A stretch of DNA of 64,000 nucleotides, taken from contig CAJSYZ010000007.1 of assembly GCA_910574455.1 (NCBI GenBank), forward strand, positions 1,488,001 to 1,552,000, read 5' to 3'. The position numbers and the translations under genes are program-made. This document shows positions 47,296 to 58,493 of this stretch, piece after piece. The first letter of the stretch is position 1. Each line of letters begins with the position of its first letter. The stretch is from Trichaptum fuscoviolaceum (lineage: Eukaryota; Basidiomycota; Agaricomycetes; Hymenochaetales; Trichaptaceae). The notes under the pieces were generated by a model. The model worked only from the letters and a program-made list of their open reading frames with translations, was not told the origin of the DNA and ran no database searches.

Positions 47296-47538
47296 TAGTT
47301 CCAGTAAATTGAACGCTGAATTTAAAGTTGAATGGCACGCTCAGCGGTGACGCCCGCGTAGTAACAACTTGAAGTTAGTAGTACTACTAGTAGTAGTACC
47401 GGTAGCCTGAGTAGCCACAGCCTCAGGCTGTCAGTGACTCAGTGGCACCGCCGCCAGCCTGCCAGTGAGCCTGCAAGTGCCAGTGAGTAGTACTAGTACC
47501 AGTAGCACTGTGATAGTACTAGTAATAGAGCTAGCCTG

Positions 47539-48357
47539 TGTCGAGATCCCGGGCTCCTTTTCTCATTTCCCGCACTTTCCCGCCAAGGATCCCGACATGA
47601 GCAGACAAACCCGCGGGGAGAATCCCGCCATTGGATTCCCCGCGCGAAACCTCATTCCCGAATCGCACGATCCCATGCTCACGTGACTTATCCCGCACCA
47701 CCGTCCCGGCAACCATGCACGCATACACACACTCATTTACGACAACCCGCCACGGCACACGTACATTCACTTATCAACATACGCTCATTAATCCGTTAGT
47801 ACCTCAAGGTGACGACCTGCAACAGTCTGGCATACCTAGTCTGGCTAGTCGCGGCCCCGGACCGGACGCTGACGTCCACGGACAGGCCGTAGCCATCTGG
47901 AGAGACGGGATAGACATGCCTAGCAGTGCGGTCATAGCATGTATCGTTTGTAGTAGATAGGTGCGCATTGCGCAAGGACACTTAGCAAAGATTAACTATA
48001 CAGTCTTTACGAAGTAGATAAATAGCTGTAGGCATCGTAAGGAGCACCCCACTTTTGACCTCTTGTGGAGTGCTTCCTTAGGTGCGATCTCTCTCTTTTC
48101 TCCTGTGTAGTTAGTTGCGCAATACTTACTTGTGGAGTGCTTCCTTAGGGATCCGCTTACTTGACGTTCAAAGCAGTGAAGAGTCCTAGCTGGCCTTGAG
48201 AATCCCGCGACGCGCCTGGATAGAATCCCGCGCGTTTCCCGCCTGAATTCCCACGCTCGTTCCCAGTCGCGAATCCCAGATTCCCGAACGCGGGTTCTTG
48301 TCGCGAATTCCAGTTTCCCGAAACTGTTTCCCGCTACAATTCCCGACGGTCGTAACA
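47539..48357 (+). repeat. 5' LTR of gypsy-2 (819 bp)
   Basis: This LTR runs TGTCGAGATCCC to GTCGTAACA and matches the solo LTR split at 3972-12379 and the partial 3' LTR at 58494. It contains TATA-like GATAAATAG (48017-48025) about 30 bp before the self-priming sequence ACTTTTGACCT (48051-48061). GTGGAGTGCTTCCTTAGG is duplicated within it (about 48065 and 48133). Confidence 0.92.
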
Positions 48358-48359
48358 TT

Positions 48360-48370
48360 AGGTCAAAAGT
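48360..48370 (+). promoter_or_regulatory. Self-complementary primer-binding site of gypsy-2
   Basis: AGGTCAAAAGT is the exact 11-nt reverse complement of ACTTTTGACCT at 48051-48061 in the LTR. Eleven nucleotides is the length reported for Tf1 self-priming. The gypsy-1 pair differs at one base on both sides (GGCC in place of GACC/GGTC), so the pairing covaries. Confidence 0.7.
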
Positions 48371-48446
48371 CCTGGCTCACCGCCGCTCGGACTCGACACC
48401 CTCACGCTCTTTACTTCTACCCCCGCACCCGTACCGCCGACCCGCG

Positions 48447-49655
48447 ATGTCGTCCCACCAGGAATGGGGAGGACTCGCAGACACCTTCGCTTTCCCGTCC
48501 CCTAGCTCCTCGATGGAGGAAGACAAACTCCAGCCCATCCTTGATCGCCTCGACACCCTCGAAAAGCGCTACTCCAAGCTAGTCAACGAACACAATCAGG
48601 TCCAGAACACAGTCGCCCAGCTCAAGCACGCCAACCGGGCGTTAGAAGCCCAAATCGCGAGTCAGCCCGCCTCCCCGTCTGGGGGCGGAGCCGGGCTCAA
48701 GATGAAGCTTCCCGACACCTTCGAAGGCGAACGAGCCAAGCTGGAGAACTGGATTCACCAGATTAAGCTCTACCTGTTCGGACAACATCCGGGACTAGAC
48801 AAAACCCGCAAGGTCGCATTTGCTCTGATGCTACTGCGGGGGCCGGCGCAAGACTGGGCACGACCCATTCTAGATCGACTCCAGGACATCCCGACACCGC
48901 CAGAAGCCGCCAGCCTGGAAGCCCTGTTCGCCGCCCTTCGCGCCTCTTACGGGGAAATCGATGCAGACAAAGCCGCAGCCGACAAGCTGATGCGCCTACG
49001 CCAGACAGGAACGGTCGCCGAGTTTGCGTCGCAATTCCGTGCCCTCCAAGCCCTCACCGGGTGGCCCAAGGACGCAACGACGGATGTCATCTACCTCGAC
49101 ATGTTCCGGAAGGGACTCAAAGACCAGGTTCGCCAGCACATCGCCAGCACAGAGGCGAAGGATATGAAATTCGATGCCTACGTCAACTGGGTTTCCGAGA
49201 CGGACGAGAAGCTAAGGCTCGCACACGCCTATGGACCAGTATCAAAGCCAGCGGCTACGCCCCGAAGCAATCCCGGCACCACTAGTTCAGCTCCGCGTAC
49301 GATCCCGACTGCGGGCGCAAGCTCGACGAAGGATCCCAACGCAATGGAGATTGACAGGGTGCGCCGGGAGCGCAGGAGTAAGGGACTATGCTACTACTGC
49401 GGAGAGAAAGACCATTTGGTGAGCGATTGCCCAACGCGACCGCCATCCCGAAACCTAAAGGCTACGAAATCCACGTCCCCGTCGAGCCCATCGCCCCCCG
49501 CGCTCCAGTCGTTCGAAGAAACGCTCAAACGTATGGCGGAACAGTACGTCCAGAATGTGCAGCAGTCCGTGCTACAGAACGCATTCGCCGCCATGACGCC
49601 CGCCGCCAAGAACGTTCACAATCCCGAAGCCCCGCCCCCAGCGGATTTTCAGTAG
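48447..49655 (+). CDS. gag: gypsy-2 Gag polyprotein
   Basis: The 402-aa ORF starts MSSHQEWGGLADTF. A coiled-coil-like segment (LDTLEKRYSKLVNEHNQVQN) precedes the retrotransposon-gag core (KVAFALMLLRGPAQDWARPI). One CCHC knuckle, CYYCGEKDHLVSDC, lies near residue 315. The TAG stop is at 49653-49655, and pol is open in the -1 frame across this point, as in gypsy-1. No lesion is visible in this ORF. Confidence 0.9.
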   Translation: MSSHQEWGGLADTFAFPSPSSSMEEDKLQPILDRLDTLEKRYSKLVNEHNQVQNTVAQLKHANRALEAQIASQPASPSGGGAGLKMKLPDTFEGERAKLENWIHQIKLYLFGQHPGLDKTRKVAFALMLLRGPAQDWARPILDRLQDIPTPPEAASLEALFAALRASYGEIDADKAAADKLMRLRQTGTVAEFASQFRALQALTGWPKDATTDVIYLDMFRKGLKDQVRQHIASTEAKDMKFDAYVNWVSETDEKLRLAHAYGPVSKPAATPRSNPGTTSSAPRTIPTAGASSTKDPNAMEIDRVRRERRSKGLCYYCGEKDHLVSDCPTRPPSRNLKATKSTSPSSPSPPALQSFEETLKRMAEQYVQNVQQSVLQNAFAAMTPAAKNVHNPEAPPPADFQ

Positions 49656-50306
49656 GGTCGTATTGCTCAGTCGCGCCCTATACGACCCAACCGCCCTTGT
49701 GGCCGAAGAACTCTCTTAATAATGGTCCCTTGTATTTAACCATCTCTACAATAGACCGTCGTCTTCGACAACATTTGAAGTTCCCGGTACAGGTTAGCGA
49801 CGGAAAGACGGATGCCTTAGCCACAGTAATGTTAGACAGCGGTGCGTCGGGAACTTTCATAAATTCCCGCTACGTTTCGCGACACGGACTCCAGACCCGG
49901 GACTTGGTAATCCCGATACTTTTGCGCAACGCGGACAATTCCCCGAACGCGATTGGACGCATCACCAAGGAAGTAGTCCTCAACGTCGAGATGAAGGGAC
50001 ACTTAGAACAGTTGACCATGGCCGTCGCGGATATTGGCGACGACGATATTATCATGGGGATCGACTGGTTGCGGCACCATAACCCAACCATTGACTGGAC
50101 CAACGATGTGGTCGATCTCAACCGCTGCCCGCCCCAGTGTGACAACCAGCAACGCCTGGTCCCGCTTCCCCGCCTCGCCATAGCAGAAGAAGTCGAGACC
50201 CCCTGGGGGCCCGACAGGACCCAGGCCGAATGGGAAGCTGTCCCACCGGGATTTCGGTACTCAGAAAAATATTGGGACCAGTACCACGAAGCCGAATCCT
50301 ACTTCG

Positions 50307-51690
50307 TAGAGCATGACACGGGTGCACCCGCAGGTGCACCCGGATCCGTGAAGCGCAGGTACCTGCGCAAAAAAACTGATACCTGGATCCGACCCGGAAC
50401 CGTGGGAAACGGATCCGGGTCTACCTGGACCCGTTACCTGCAGGTATCACAGGTACCTGATACGACCCGCAGGTAATTAACAGTAAGTAGAGTAGAAATG
50501 AGATAAAATAGAAATAATAACATACAATATGTCCTGAAGGTGGTCAGCCTTGCATGGACCACGACCATTCGAAGGCGAAGGTGCTGCGGCCGCAATAGCG
50601 GGTGAAGAAACAGTATGAGGGAAAGGAAGGCGACACCTTGCCAGCGCAGCAGGCGAGCTGACCTAGGGGGGTGTAGCAGGAGTGGTGGCGACTGCTGCTG
50701 CTACGGTTGCGGGTGCCTCGCCCCAGGATGGCGGAGCGTCGAGTGCCTCACCGACAGTAGATTCGTGCTTGGGCGAATCTAGATGGGCTGAGAAGACCTA
50801 GGTGACGGCGGCAGGCAATAAGGGGTTGCGATGGTGGAAGATGGCTCACGACCTGTACTGCTTGTGGGGCGGTATCATGAGTGTAGACGACGGTGGGTGT
50901 TGCGGTTGCTGGACGGGCAGCAGATAAAGGTAACGAGTAAAAGCAACAGAGAAATCAGACCAGTGAAAAAAGGAAGAGATGAAAATAGGACGTACCTGCA
51001 AGCCAATTCAACCTCTGCAGTACGAGATTCTAGCTCAATCTTCACCGCGCAACGGCCTCGCCGTGCTCGCGGTCCATTTCCATCTTGCGGTCGACCGCGC
51101 GGACGAAGGACTTGCAGGCGCTGTCCGTGCGCGCAGAAGCGTCGCAGACCAGCGCGCAGTTGGCGGGGAGGCGGTCATCGGGCTCGAGGTTGTTATCGAA
51201 GTTGGCAGGGCCTAGGGATCAAGTAAAATAGGGGGTTACGACGGTGGAAGTTGGCTGACGACGCGTGCTGCTTGTAGCACGGCATCATGAGTGAGGGTGT
51301 TGCGGTTGCCGGACGAGCAGCATGTCGAGGGCGACAAGCGGCTGCGGTCTCGCGGTCTCGCTAAGAGAGCGCGACGGGCGGGAAGGCGCTGAAAAGCGCG
51401 CAGTTGGTGAGGAGGCGGTCATGGCGCACGTTGTCGTCGTAGTAGGCGGCTTCGAGGATGTCGAAAAGGACGGCACATCGTTGCGTTCGTCGCACTCAAG
51501 ATGAGTGCACGTGATTTACCGGGTACTTGCAGGTACCCGGCCAGGTACCTGGGCAAAAAAAATCCAAACCTGGATCCGCAGGTAAGCGTGGGAACCAGGT
51601 ACCTGCGCACAGGTGCACCTGGAACCGCAGGTATTTGAGCGCAGGTACCTGCAGGTACCCACAGGTGACCTGCACCCGTGTCATGCTCTA
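50307..51690. mobile_element. hAT-B copy 3, non-autonomous, inserted in gypsy-2 pol
   Basis: The termini TAGAGCATGACACGGGTGCA and its complement match hAT-B1. CTACTTCG is duplicated on both sides (50299-50306 and 51691-51698). Both ends carry CAGGTACCTG-rich subterminal arrays. The interior (about 50470-51500) is unrelated to that of copies 1 and 2. The family thus shares its ends but carries different cargo. Confidence 0.9.
51040..51490 (-). pseudogene. Captured F-box-like exon fragments inside hAT-B3
   Basis: The minus strand reads LFDILEAAYYDDNVRHDRLL then TNCALFSAF (about 51480-51390). In a second segment it reads FDNNLEPDDRLPANCALVCD (about 51205-51140) then KSFVRAVDRKMEMDREHGE. Both resemble the common Agaricomycete F-box-proximal motif in which a Leu/Asp-rich helix leads into CALVCRAW. 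They look like two diverged copies of one exon. Family assignment is tentative. Confidence 0.35.
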
Positions 51691-54231
51691 CTACTTCGTC
51701 ACGACGGACGACCATTTCGCGTACAAAATTGCCGCCTCGTACACCCACTCCCAGGCCATCGCTGAGAAGTCCGCGGTGAAGGAAGGCGAGAAAACCTTCG
51801 AAGAACTAGTTCCCCCCGAATTCCGTGAGTTTGCCGACGTTTTCTCGAAAGTTGAATCCGAAAGGCTTCCACTGCGCAAGCCGTATGACCACGCCATAGA
51901 TTTAGAACCCGGGAAGGTTCCCCCGTACAGCAAAATCTATCCCTTGGCCCCAGCCGAACGCGATGCCCTTCGCGAATTCGTTGACGAAAACCTGCGCAAG
52001 GGGTACATACGACCTTCGAAATCCCCTGCAGCGGCTCCCGTCTTCTTTATCAAGAAAAAGGATGGAACCTTGCGCATGGTAGTCGATTACCGACGACTGA
52101 ACGACATCACGGTCAAGAATCGATACCCGCTTCCCCTCATGATGGAACTCGTAGACGCGCTGCAAAAGGCGAAGGTTTTCACGACTCTAGATTTACGATG
52201 GGGCTACCACAATGTGTGACTGAAGCAAGGCGACGAGTGGAAGGCTGCATTTCGGACGCAGGCAGGACATTTCGAACCAACGGTGATGACATTCGGGCTC
52301 ACGAATGCCCCAGCGACCTTCCAGCACATGATGAACGATATCTTCAAAGACCTCATTGGAGTATACGTGATCATCTATCTTGACGACTTGCTAATCTTTT
52401 CCGAAGATGAATCGCAGCACGATGAACACGTACGGGAAGTCCTTAAACGGCTACGCGAAAACGACTTGTTCTGCAAACCCGAAAAGTGCAAATTCAAACA
52501 GACTTCCGTCGAGTATCTCGGGATGATTATTTCGCAGGGAAAGGTGGCGATGGATCCCGCCAAGGTACAGGCGGTCCTCGACTGGCCTACCCCGAAAAAG
52601 GTGAAAGACATTCAAGCCTTCCTCGGGTTCGCGAATTTCTATCGACGCTTCATTCGGGATTTCTCGCACATCGTCAAACCGCTCACGACGCTGCTGAAGA
52701 AGGACGTTCGCTGGGCCTGGACAGAAAACCAGCAGTTCGCTTTCGACTATCTCAAGCGCATGTTCACGACCGCCCCCGTCCTGATGATGCCAGACATGTC
52801 GCGACAATTCATCGTGGAATGCGACGCCTCTGATTTCGCGACCGGCGCGGTCTTGTCCCAGGAAGGCGACGACGGGCTGATACATCCGGTCGCCTTTTTC
52901 TCGAAATCCCTCAACGATGCGGAACGCAACTACGAGATTTATGACAAGGAGCTACTCGCGATTATTAGAGCTCTTGACGAGTGGCGACATTATCTCGAAG
53001 GTGCGAGTCATAAACTCGATATCGTGTCTGACCACAAGAATCTGCTATATTTCTCTGAATCCCGAACGCTGACGCGACGCCAAGCCCGGTGGAGTCTGTT
53101 CCTCACTCGCTTCGACTTTACGATTCGCCATCGCCCAGGGCGACTCGGGGGCAAACCCGACGCCATGTCACGACGCGTCGATCTTCAACCCGAAGGCGAA
53201 GACAACACGGGACGGACCCTCTTGACCCCCGAAATGTTTCGACTAAAAGCAATTCGTCGGGGAATGACACAGGTACACGGGGATCAGGCCCTCCTACGAC
53301 GCATTCGTAAGTCAGATCAGTATGAAGACGAACTGGTGGACGCAATCGAGTTGGTCAAGTCCAAGGCGCCTCGAGTCCTGACCAAGGAACTTGAGGACTG
53401 GAGCACCGAGGAAGGCCTCATCCTGTACCAGGGTAAGGTGTACGTCCCGAAAGACGAGACCATTCGCCGGGATGTGGTGAAGACTTACCACGACAGTCTC
53501 CCTGCCGGACATCCTGGACGTTGGAAAACGTTTGAGATGGTAAGCCGCAACTACTGGTGGCCCGGGATGTCTAACTTCGTAGAACGATACGTTTCGGGAT
53601 GCGATACCTGCGCACGCACGAAAAACCGATCCCAACGCCCGGTAGGACTCCTGCAACCGAACGAAATCCCGCAGGGCCCCTGGCAGGCGATTTCGTGCGA
53701 TTTCATCACCCAGCTCCCCCGATCTGAGGATTACGACGCAATTTTCGTGGTGGTCGACCGTCTCACCAAGCAAGCGCATTTTATCCCGACCACGTCTGAC
53801 ATTGATGCACCGGAAACTGCGGAACTATTCCTGCAGCACGTCTGGAAGCTGCACGGAACCCCCCGCCAGATCATATCCGACCGAGGACCACAGTTTGTCG
53901 CGCAGTTCATGAAAGCCCTTTTTTCCCGACTCGGTATCAAGGGTACCACGTCGACTGCGTATCACCCGCAGACGGATGGGCAAACCGAAAGGGTAAACCA
54001 AGAGCTGGAACAATATTTACGGGCTTTCATAGATACACGACAAGAAAACTGGGCCAGATTACTCCCAATGGCAGAATTCGCGCACAACACGAAAGCGCAC
54101 GCGGCAACACGACAATCCCCGTTTGCGCTTGTCTACGGCTACAATCCCGAATTCATGATTGCCCCGAGCGACGGCCTGTCCACGGTCCCCGCCGCGGACG
54201 CACGACTACAGGAGCTTCAGCAGGCACAGGA

Positions 54232-57200
54232 GAGCCGTACCAACTAATATACTTAGAATATAGCGATAACCTATCGTAGGCCGTTCTACAAGTTATCGAC
54301 GATAAGCAAAAACTGTGTTTTTTGCCTTCGCGGCAGCTTGATGCCGGGTTGCCACCTCCCGGCATCAAACGGCATCGTTCCCGCGTCAGGGACCAGGCTA
54401 AATTGGGTAATACAGCCTGTTTCAGTCCCTGGCGCAATTGTGCCGCGATAAATTCAATACGGGGGCTCTGCCCCTGTTAATTTGAAATAAAATAGCTTCT
54501 ATGTTTACCAGTAGGTTAATCTTTTTTAATTGAAATATGACGTAGTTTATAATTTTCAATAAAGATTGCGACAGTGCGCGAAGGTAAGCGCCGGCGCTTT
54601 CTACGGTGGCGCGCGCGCGCGTTGGCCGTCCTTGTCCTTTTCTCCCACTTTCACGACCACTGCGTCGTCTCTTTCTCTCTTTCTTTTCATCACTCCTCTT
54701 CTATACTCTATGCTGGAAGGATGTCAACGCAATTTCACTTGCGTGGGAGGAGCAGAAAGGCCGTAAATGCGGCAGGTGTGTAACTTAATTTTATCTTAGA
54801 TGGAGCTAACCTTTTGCTCAACCCATAGTTGCGACGCTAACCTTCACCCTCATCTTCATTGCAAGAACGTCAACGATACCACAGGACACTGTGCATGCCT
54901 ATATTTCCTTCGCTCTCCCAAATCCAAGCACAGCATCAATAGCAAATGCAAGCAAGTCCAACTTCCTCACTGCAGACGTCACTGCAAACACAACAATCGC
55001 CACAATCGCAGCGCCGGCAGCGACGACCGCCTTCGTCTCCAGAATCTTCATTCAAAAGCCTGGTCACCAGCTGTACCAGGACAATCGCGATCACGAGCAA
55101 AAGTCGAACGGCTCGGATTCCGCTCAGCGTGCCTCCAGCCTAATCTCCATCCACAGCTTCTACAATCTGACAGCTTCTCCTCGACATCTGCTCTTCAGCA
55201 ACGGCAACAGCGTGCGCAGGCCTTGTACGACCGATACCGGTTGCCGTATGAGTTCCTGGTTTGAACTTCTTTCTTCGTGGCGTGGGCGCTGGACAATGAC
55301 GACCGATATTGAGCTTGCTGATAGATTACAGCGAGCTGTGGTGGGGGTGCAGATTTGCGTGCGGCCGTTTTTTTCGAACGACGCAAGCGCAGGAAAGGGA
55401 ACAGAAGGTATGTGAATCCCCTCGAATCCGCTCTACCAAATGCACCTTAACTCGGTGGAATAACCTTTGCGACTGCGCGCGATCTTCGTGATCAGCGGCT
55501 TCGCGAAGGTTAATCTTAGTATGTTTGTTCTCTCTTTTTTTGTGCTTAAATCATGTACAATACTACTTAAATCTGATCTATAATATACATATATTTGAAC
55601 CACAAAAAAACTGCGTGCAAGGAGTGAATTATATAATTTATAGACGTTGTCGAAGGTACACCTCGACACGTCCATGTCCTCAGAAGTGAGTCCGGCGATT
55701 CCCGGAGCAAATCTCCGAGGCATCGCCGACCATCCTTTTCTCTCAATATTAAAACAAGACCTCGAGCATATCTCAGGCACATTATACCATGCAAAAGAGA
55801 TAAGTATAAAGTAAATTATCATATTTATTTGAATAGCATTCATGTACTCTGTTGTTGTGTAATAACCAAAACAGTGTTAAAAAGTGCTGCTCTAGCAGTA
55901 TTTATTCATTTGTATAATTTTGAGCACATCTGAGACTTCCATATTTTGTATAATAGATCTAATCTACATTATTTAGAAGTTTAAAAAAGAATTTCGAGGA
56001 TAGATAGAGTGGAAGTGGTTGAACTCCAAAGTGGTGCTTCGAATGCATCACTTCGAGTGAACTTCTACAGATGTGTTCCACTCTCGGACTGATTTGTCTA
56101 CTTCACACCTGTTTTCTTAGTAACTTCTATTCTAACACCTGAGTTTGTTTCATTAGAGCCTCTTTTATTGCTATGTAATATATCTATATTTTTAAATCAT
56201 CATTAATATAGTGAAAGTAGCTGCAAATGTTGAATTTTGACTCAAAAGTGCTCAAAATGGCCAATTTTAGAGATTGTTTCATTTTTGTAGCCTTTTGTAA
56301 AGCTACATGAAAGCCCATAATTTTTCGAGAGCTTCAACAATGTACATTAAGTCATAATGTAAAGTTCTAAGGCTAACAGAGGAATGTAAGATAAAGGAGA
56401 AATCGAAGAATTGTAGGGAATATGCATGAATCATGCATTTCCAATGTAGAGTTTACAGTTTACCCTTTGTAACACATTCTGTAGCCTCCGTATTTTTTGT
56501 GTACATACATTAGCATATAATAAATCTAATTATCTACTGTGCCTGAGATCAATCTACCTACATTAAATTCAAAACGTATGTTATTGATATGTTTGAAGCA
56601 GAAAATAAGTGTGAGACATACCATATATAGTAATTTCACGCGATTCTCAGGGTCGTGGCGCGCTATCTGCACGCATCACGAACGTCGTCTTTCTCTGTTT
56701 CTTCCCTCTTCTTCAAGCTCTCAGAGCTATGGACGACGGGCAAGATGGCATTTGCTGCGCGCAAACGCCGCCTTGCTTCTGCTTCCGCAGCCTCTCGCCT
56801 TTCGGGCGCGAGCTGTATGCTCGAAAGCGCAGCTTTTGAGACCTCGAGTGAGTCGAGTCTTACTCCTACAACCACCTCAACTCTCGGGACGACGAGAAGC
56901 TCAAGAACAAGCGCAAGCCCGAGAACAAGGCAAAGCTAAGACTGCCATCAACGAGACGATCTCATGGCTCGACGCCTCGCAGGAAGCATCAAAGCAGGAG
57001 TACGAGGAGAAGGAGAATGGAGCTCGAGAGAGTCGCGATCCCCATCAGAAGCTCTACTCCGGTGCGGGCGGTGCATTCGCGTGAACTGGGAGTGATGCTG
57101 GTATACTCGCTGGTGACAGCAGTATTAGTACGTCCTCCTTCCATTTGATTTGTATTTGTCTTCGTTTTTTCGGCGCAGATGGGCAGCACATCAGATTTGA

Positions 57201-57898
57201 CTGACAGTGACACGCTTTCCCCCGCAGCTATGCAATAATCCTTCAAGTCGTGCAAGATAGACGCTTGCGAGCTCTCACCTCGCTTTTCGTCCTTCATCTT
57301 CTTTGCGCTGTACACAAGCCGTGTGGCAGCCAGACATCCCAATGGAACAGACACTCACCTCTCCGCCTTCCTTCCGCGCACTTCAAGTGCACTACCGCAT
57401 AAATTCTTGTACCCACGCGACGGCGACGAAAACCACCGCTGTCACAAACACGGTCAACCCAATGTGCGACGCGCGGGCAGCGCAAGGCTCGCAGTCCCAA
57501 ATCCGCGCGCCCAAGACGAACGCAGCTGGCGACGCCCGTGCGTATCCGCTGCCGGCTTTTCTATTTATTTCTATCCCCCGCAGTGCGCGCGCGCGCGCCG
57601 CTTTTTTTTGTGTTTATGACGTTATTTATAGTAATTGAAATAGGGTAGCCTAGGCCATTGCAACGGTCCAGGCTTTCGGAAATAAATTTTTATTGAATTT
57701 GAAATATTTTGTGCCTACGGAGGGTCCCTATGGCACCCCCGAGGCTCTGCCGTGCTCGGCAGGCCCGGCATGTGCGCCAGAGCACGGCATTAAGCTGCCG
57801 CAGTGCCAAAAAACACTGCTTTTGCTTATCGTCGATAACTTGTAGAACGGCCTGCGATAATTTATCATTTATTCTCAGAATTTTAGTTGGTACTGGTG
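54232..57898. mobile_element. Element C, copy 1: 3.7-kb long-TIR DNA transposon in gypsy-2 pol
   Basis: The left end (GAGCCGTACCAACTAATA) and the complement of the right end (CACCAGTACCAACTAAAA) start an inverted repeat of roughly 100 bp. It includes the identical run GTTCTACAAGTTATCGACGA on both sides. CACAGGA flanks it (54225-54231 and 57899-57905), a 7-bp, possibly 8-bp, duplication. GC-rich arms surround an AT-rich core (about 55500-56640). No transposase motif is found. The superfamily is uncertain (Mutator-, P- or KDZ-like by TSD size). A reversed second copy starts at 60635. Confidence 0.82.
56850..57084 (+). pseudogene. Captured HSP70 C-terminal (lid) fragment in element C1
   Basis: In two frames split by a small deletion near 56935 I read SYSYNHLNSRDDEKLKNKR and then TAINETISWLDASQEASKQE, YEEKEN, and finally KLYSGAGGAFA. 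This is the C-terminal substrate-binding lid of cytosolic HSP70 (normally YNLRNSL, WLDxNQ, GAGG). It is far too short to act as a chaperone and is broken. The reversed copy in C2 is better preserved. Confidence 0.7.
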
Positions 57899-58493
57899 CA
57901 CAGGAAGAGGCAAGAGCGGCTTTGGAGGTTGCGGCAGAGCGCATGAAGCAGCACTACGATCAGGCCAGGAACGAGGCCCCGCAGTACGCAGTCGGGGATA
58001 AAGTATGGCTTGAGGCGACGAACGTTCGGCGACCAGGAGCGCGCAAATTATTACCGAAACGACTAGGGCCGTATAAAGTGAAGGCAAAGCTAAGTGACCT
58101 CACCTACGAACTCGAACTCCCCGCGTCGCTGAAGATTCATCCCGTATTTCACGTATCGCTGCTCTCGCCATACCACGAAGACGACATTCCCGGTTGAACG
58201 CAACCCCCGCCGCCCCCAGTCGAAGTAGAAGGAGATCTGGAGTACGAGGTGGAAGAGGTTCTGGATGCTAGACGGTTTAGACGGAGATTTGAATATTTGG
58301 TACGATGGAAGGGATATTCGAGCGCGGAAGATACATGGATTCCCGCAAAGGATATGGGTAATGCAAAGGCTAAAATTCGCAGTTTCTATTGAAAACACCC
58401 GGACGCCCCTCGAGAAGTCAATGCTATCGAGCTCTGTGACCTGAGCAAGATTCAAGCTTGGCGCCCCGGAGTTGCGCCTTTGGAGGGGGGTAA

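Larger units (their letters stand above)
34190..47538. mobile_element. Candidate large Plavaka/CACTA-like transposon with two cargo genes (ends unresolved)
   Basis: A region of about 13 kb is set apart by hundreds of short motifs found nowhere else at this density: CAGTGGCACTGGCAG and CAGCCTGAG in both orientations, AACTTGAAGTTGAAG, and ACTAGTACTACTAG. They fill every intergenic gap (34200-34640, 37500-38660, 39500-39680, 40330-40560, 42560-43100, 47370-47530). They flank a Plavaka transposase and two unrelated genes. Dense short direct and inverted motifs are typical subterminal sites of CACTA-superfamily elements. I could not find a CACTA-style terminal repeat pair. The right end may lie beyond gypsy-2, which is inserted in the motif-rich zone. 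Confidence 0.5.
49655..58392 (+). pseudogene. pol: gypsy-2 Pol, split by two transposons and stopped by TGA codons
   Basis: The protease (VMLDSGASGTFINSRYV near 49825) keeps the canonical DSG, unlike gypsy-1. Pol is then broken at ESYFV by hAT-B3 (50307-51690). It resumes DDHFAYKIAASYTHSQAIAE and continues to a TGA at 52217-52219 in place of the Arg of gypsy-1 (YHNV stop LKQGDEW). RT (IIYLDDLLIFSEDE), RNase H (ECDASDFATGAVLSQ) and the integrase core (SCDFITQLP, ISDRGPQF, DGQTERVNQ) follow to 54231. There element C1 interrupts at LQQAQE, and pol resumes at 57899 with AQEEARAALEVAAERM. Another TGA at 58195-58197 again replaces an Arg codon, ahead of an otherwise intact chromodomain (YEVEEVLDARR, LVRWKGY). 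TGA 58390-58392 may be the true stop. Confidence 0.9.

Noticed and set aside
34190..47538. KDZ transposon with a TET/JBP gene, a known association in mushrooms
   Set aside because: Neither cargo gene shows the HxD dioxygenase motif, and the transposase blocks match Plavaka.
54891..55415. A 174-aa Ala/Thr/Ser-rich ORF as a gene
   Set aside because: It lies in the arm of element C1, its counterpart in C2 is frameshifted, and it has no recognisable domain.
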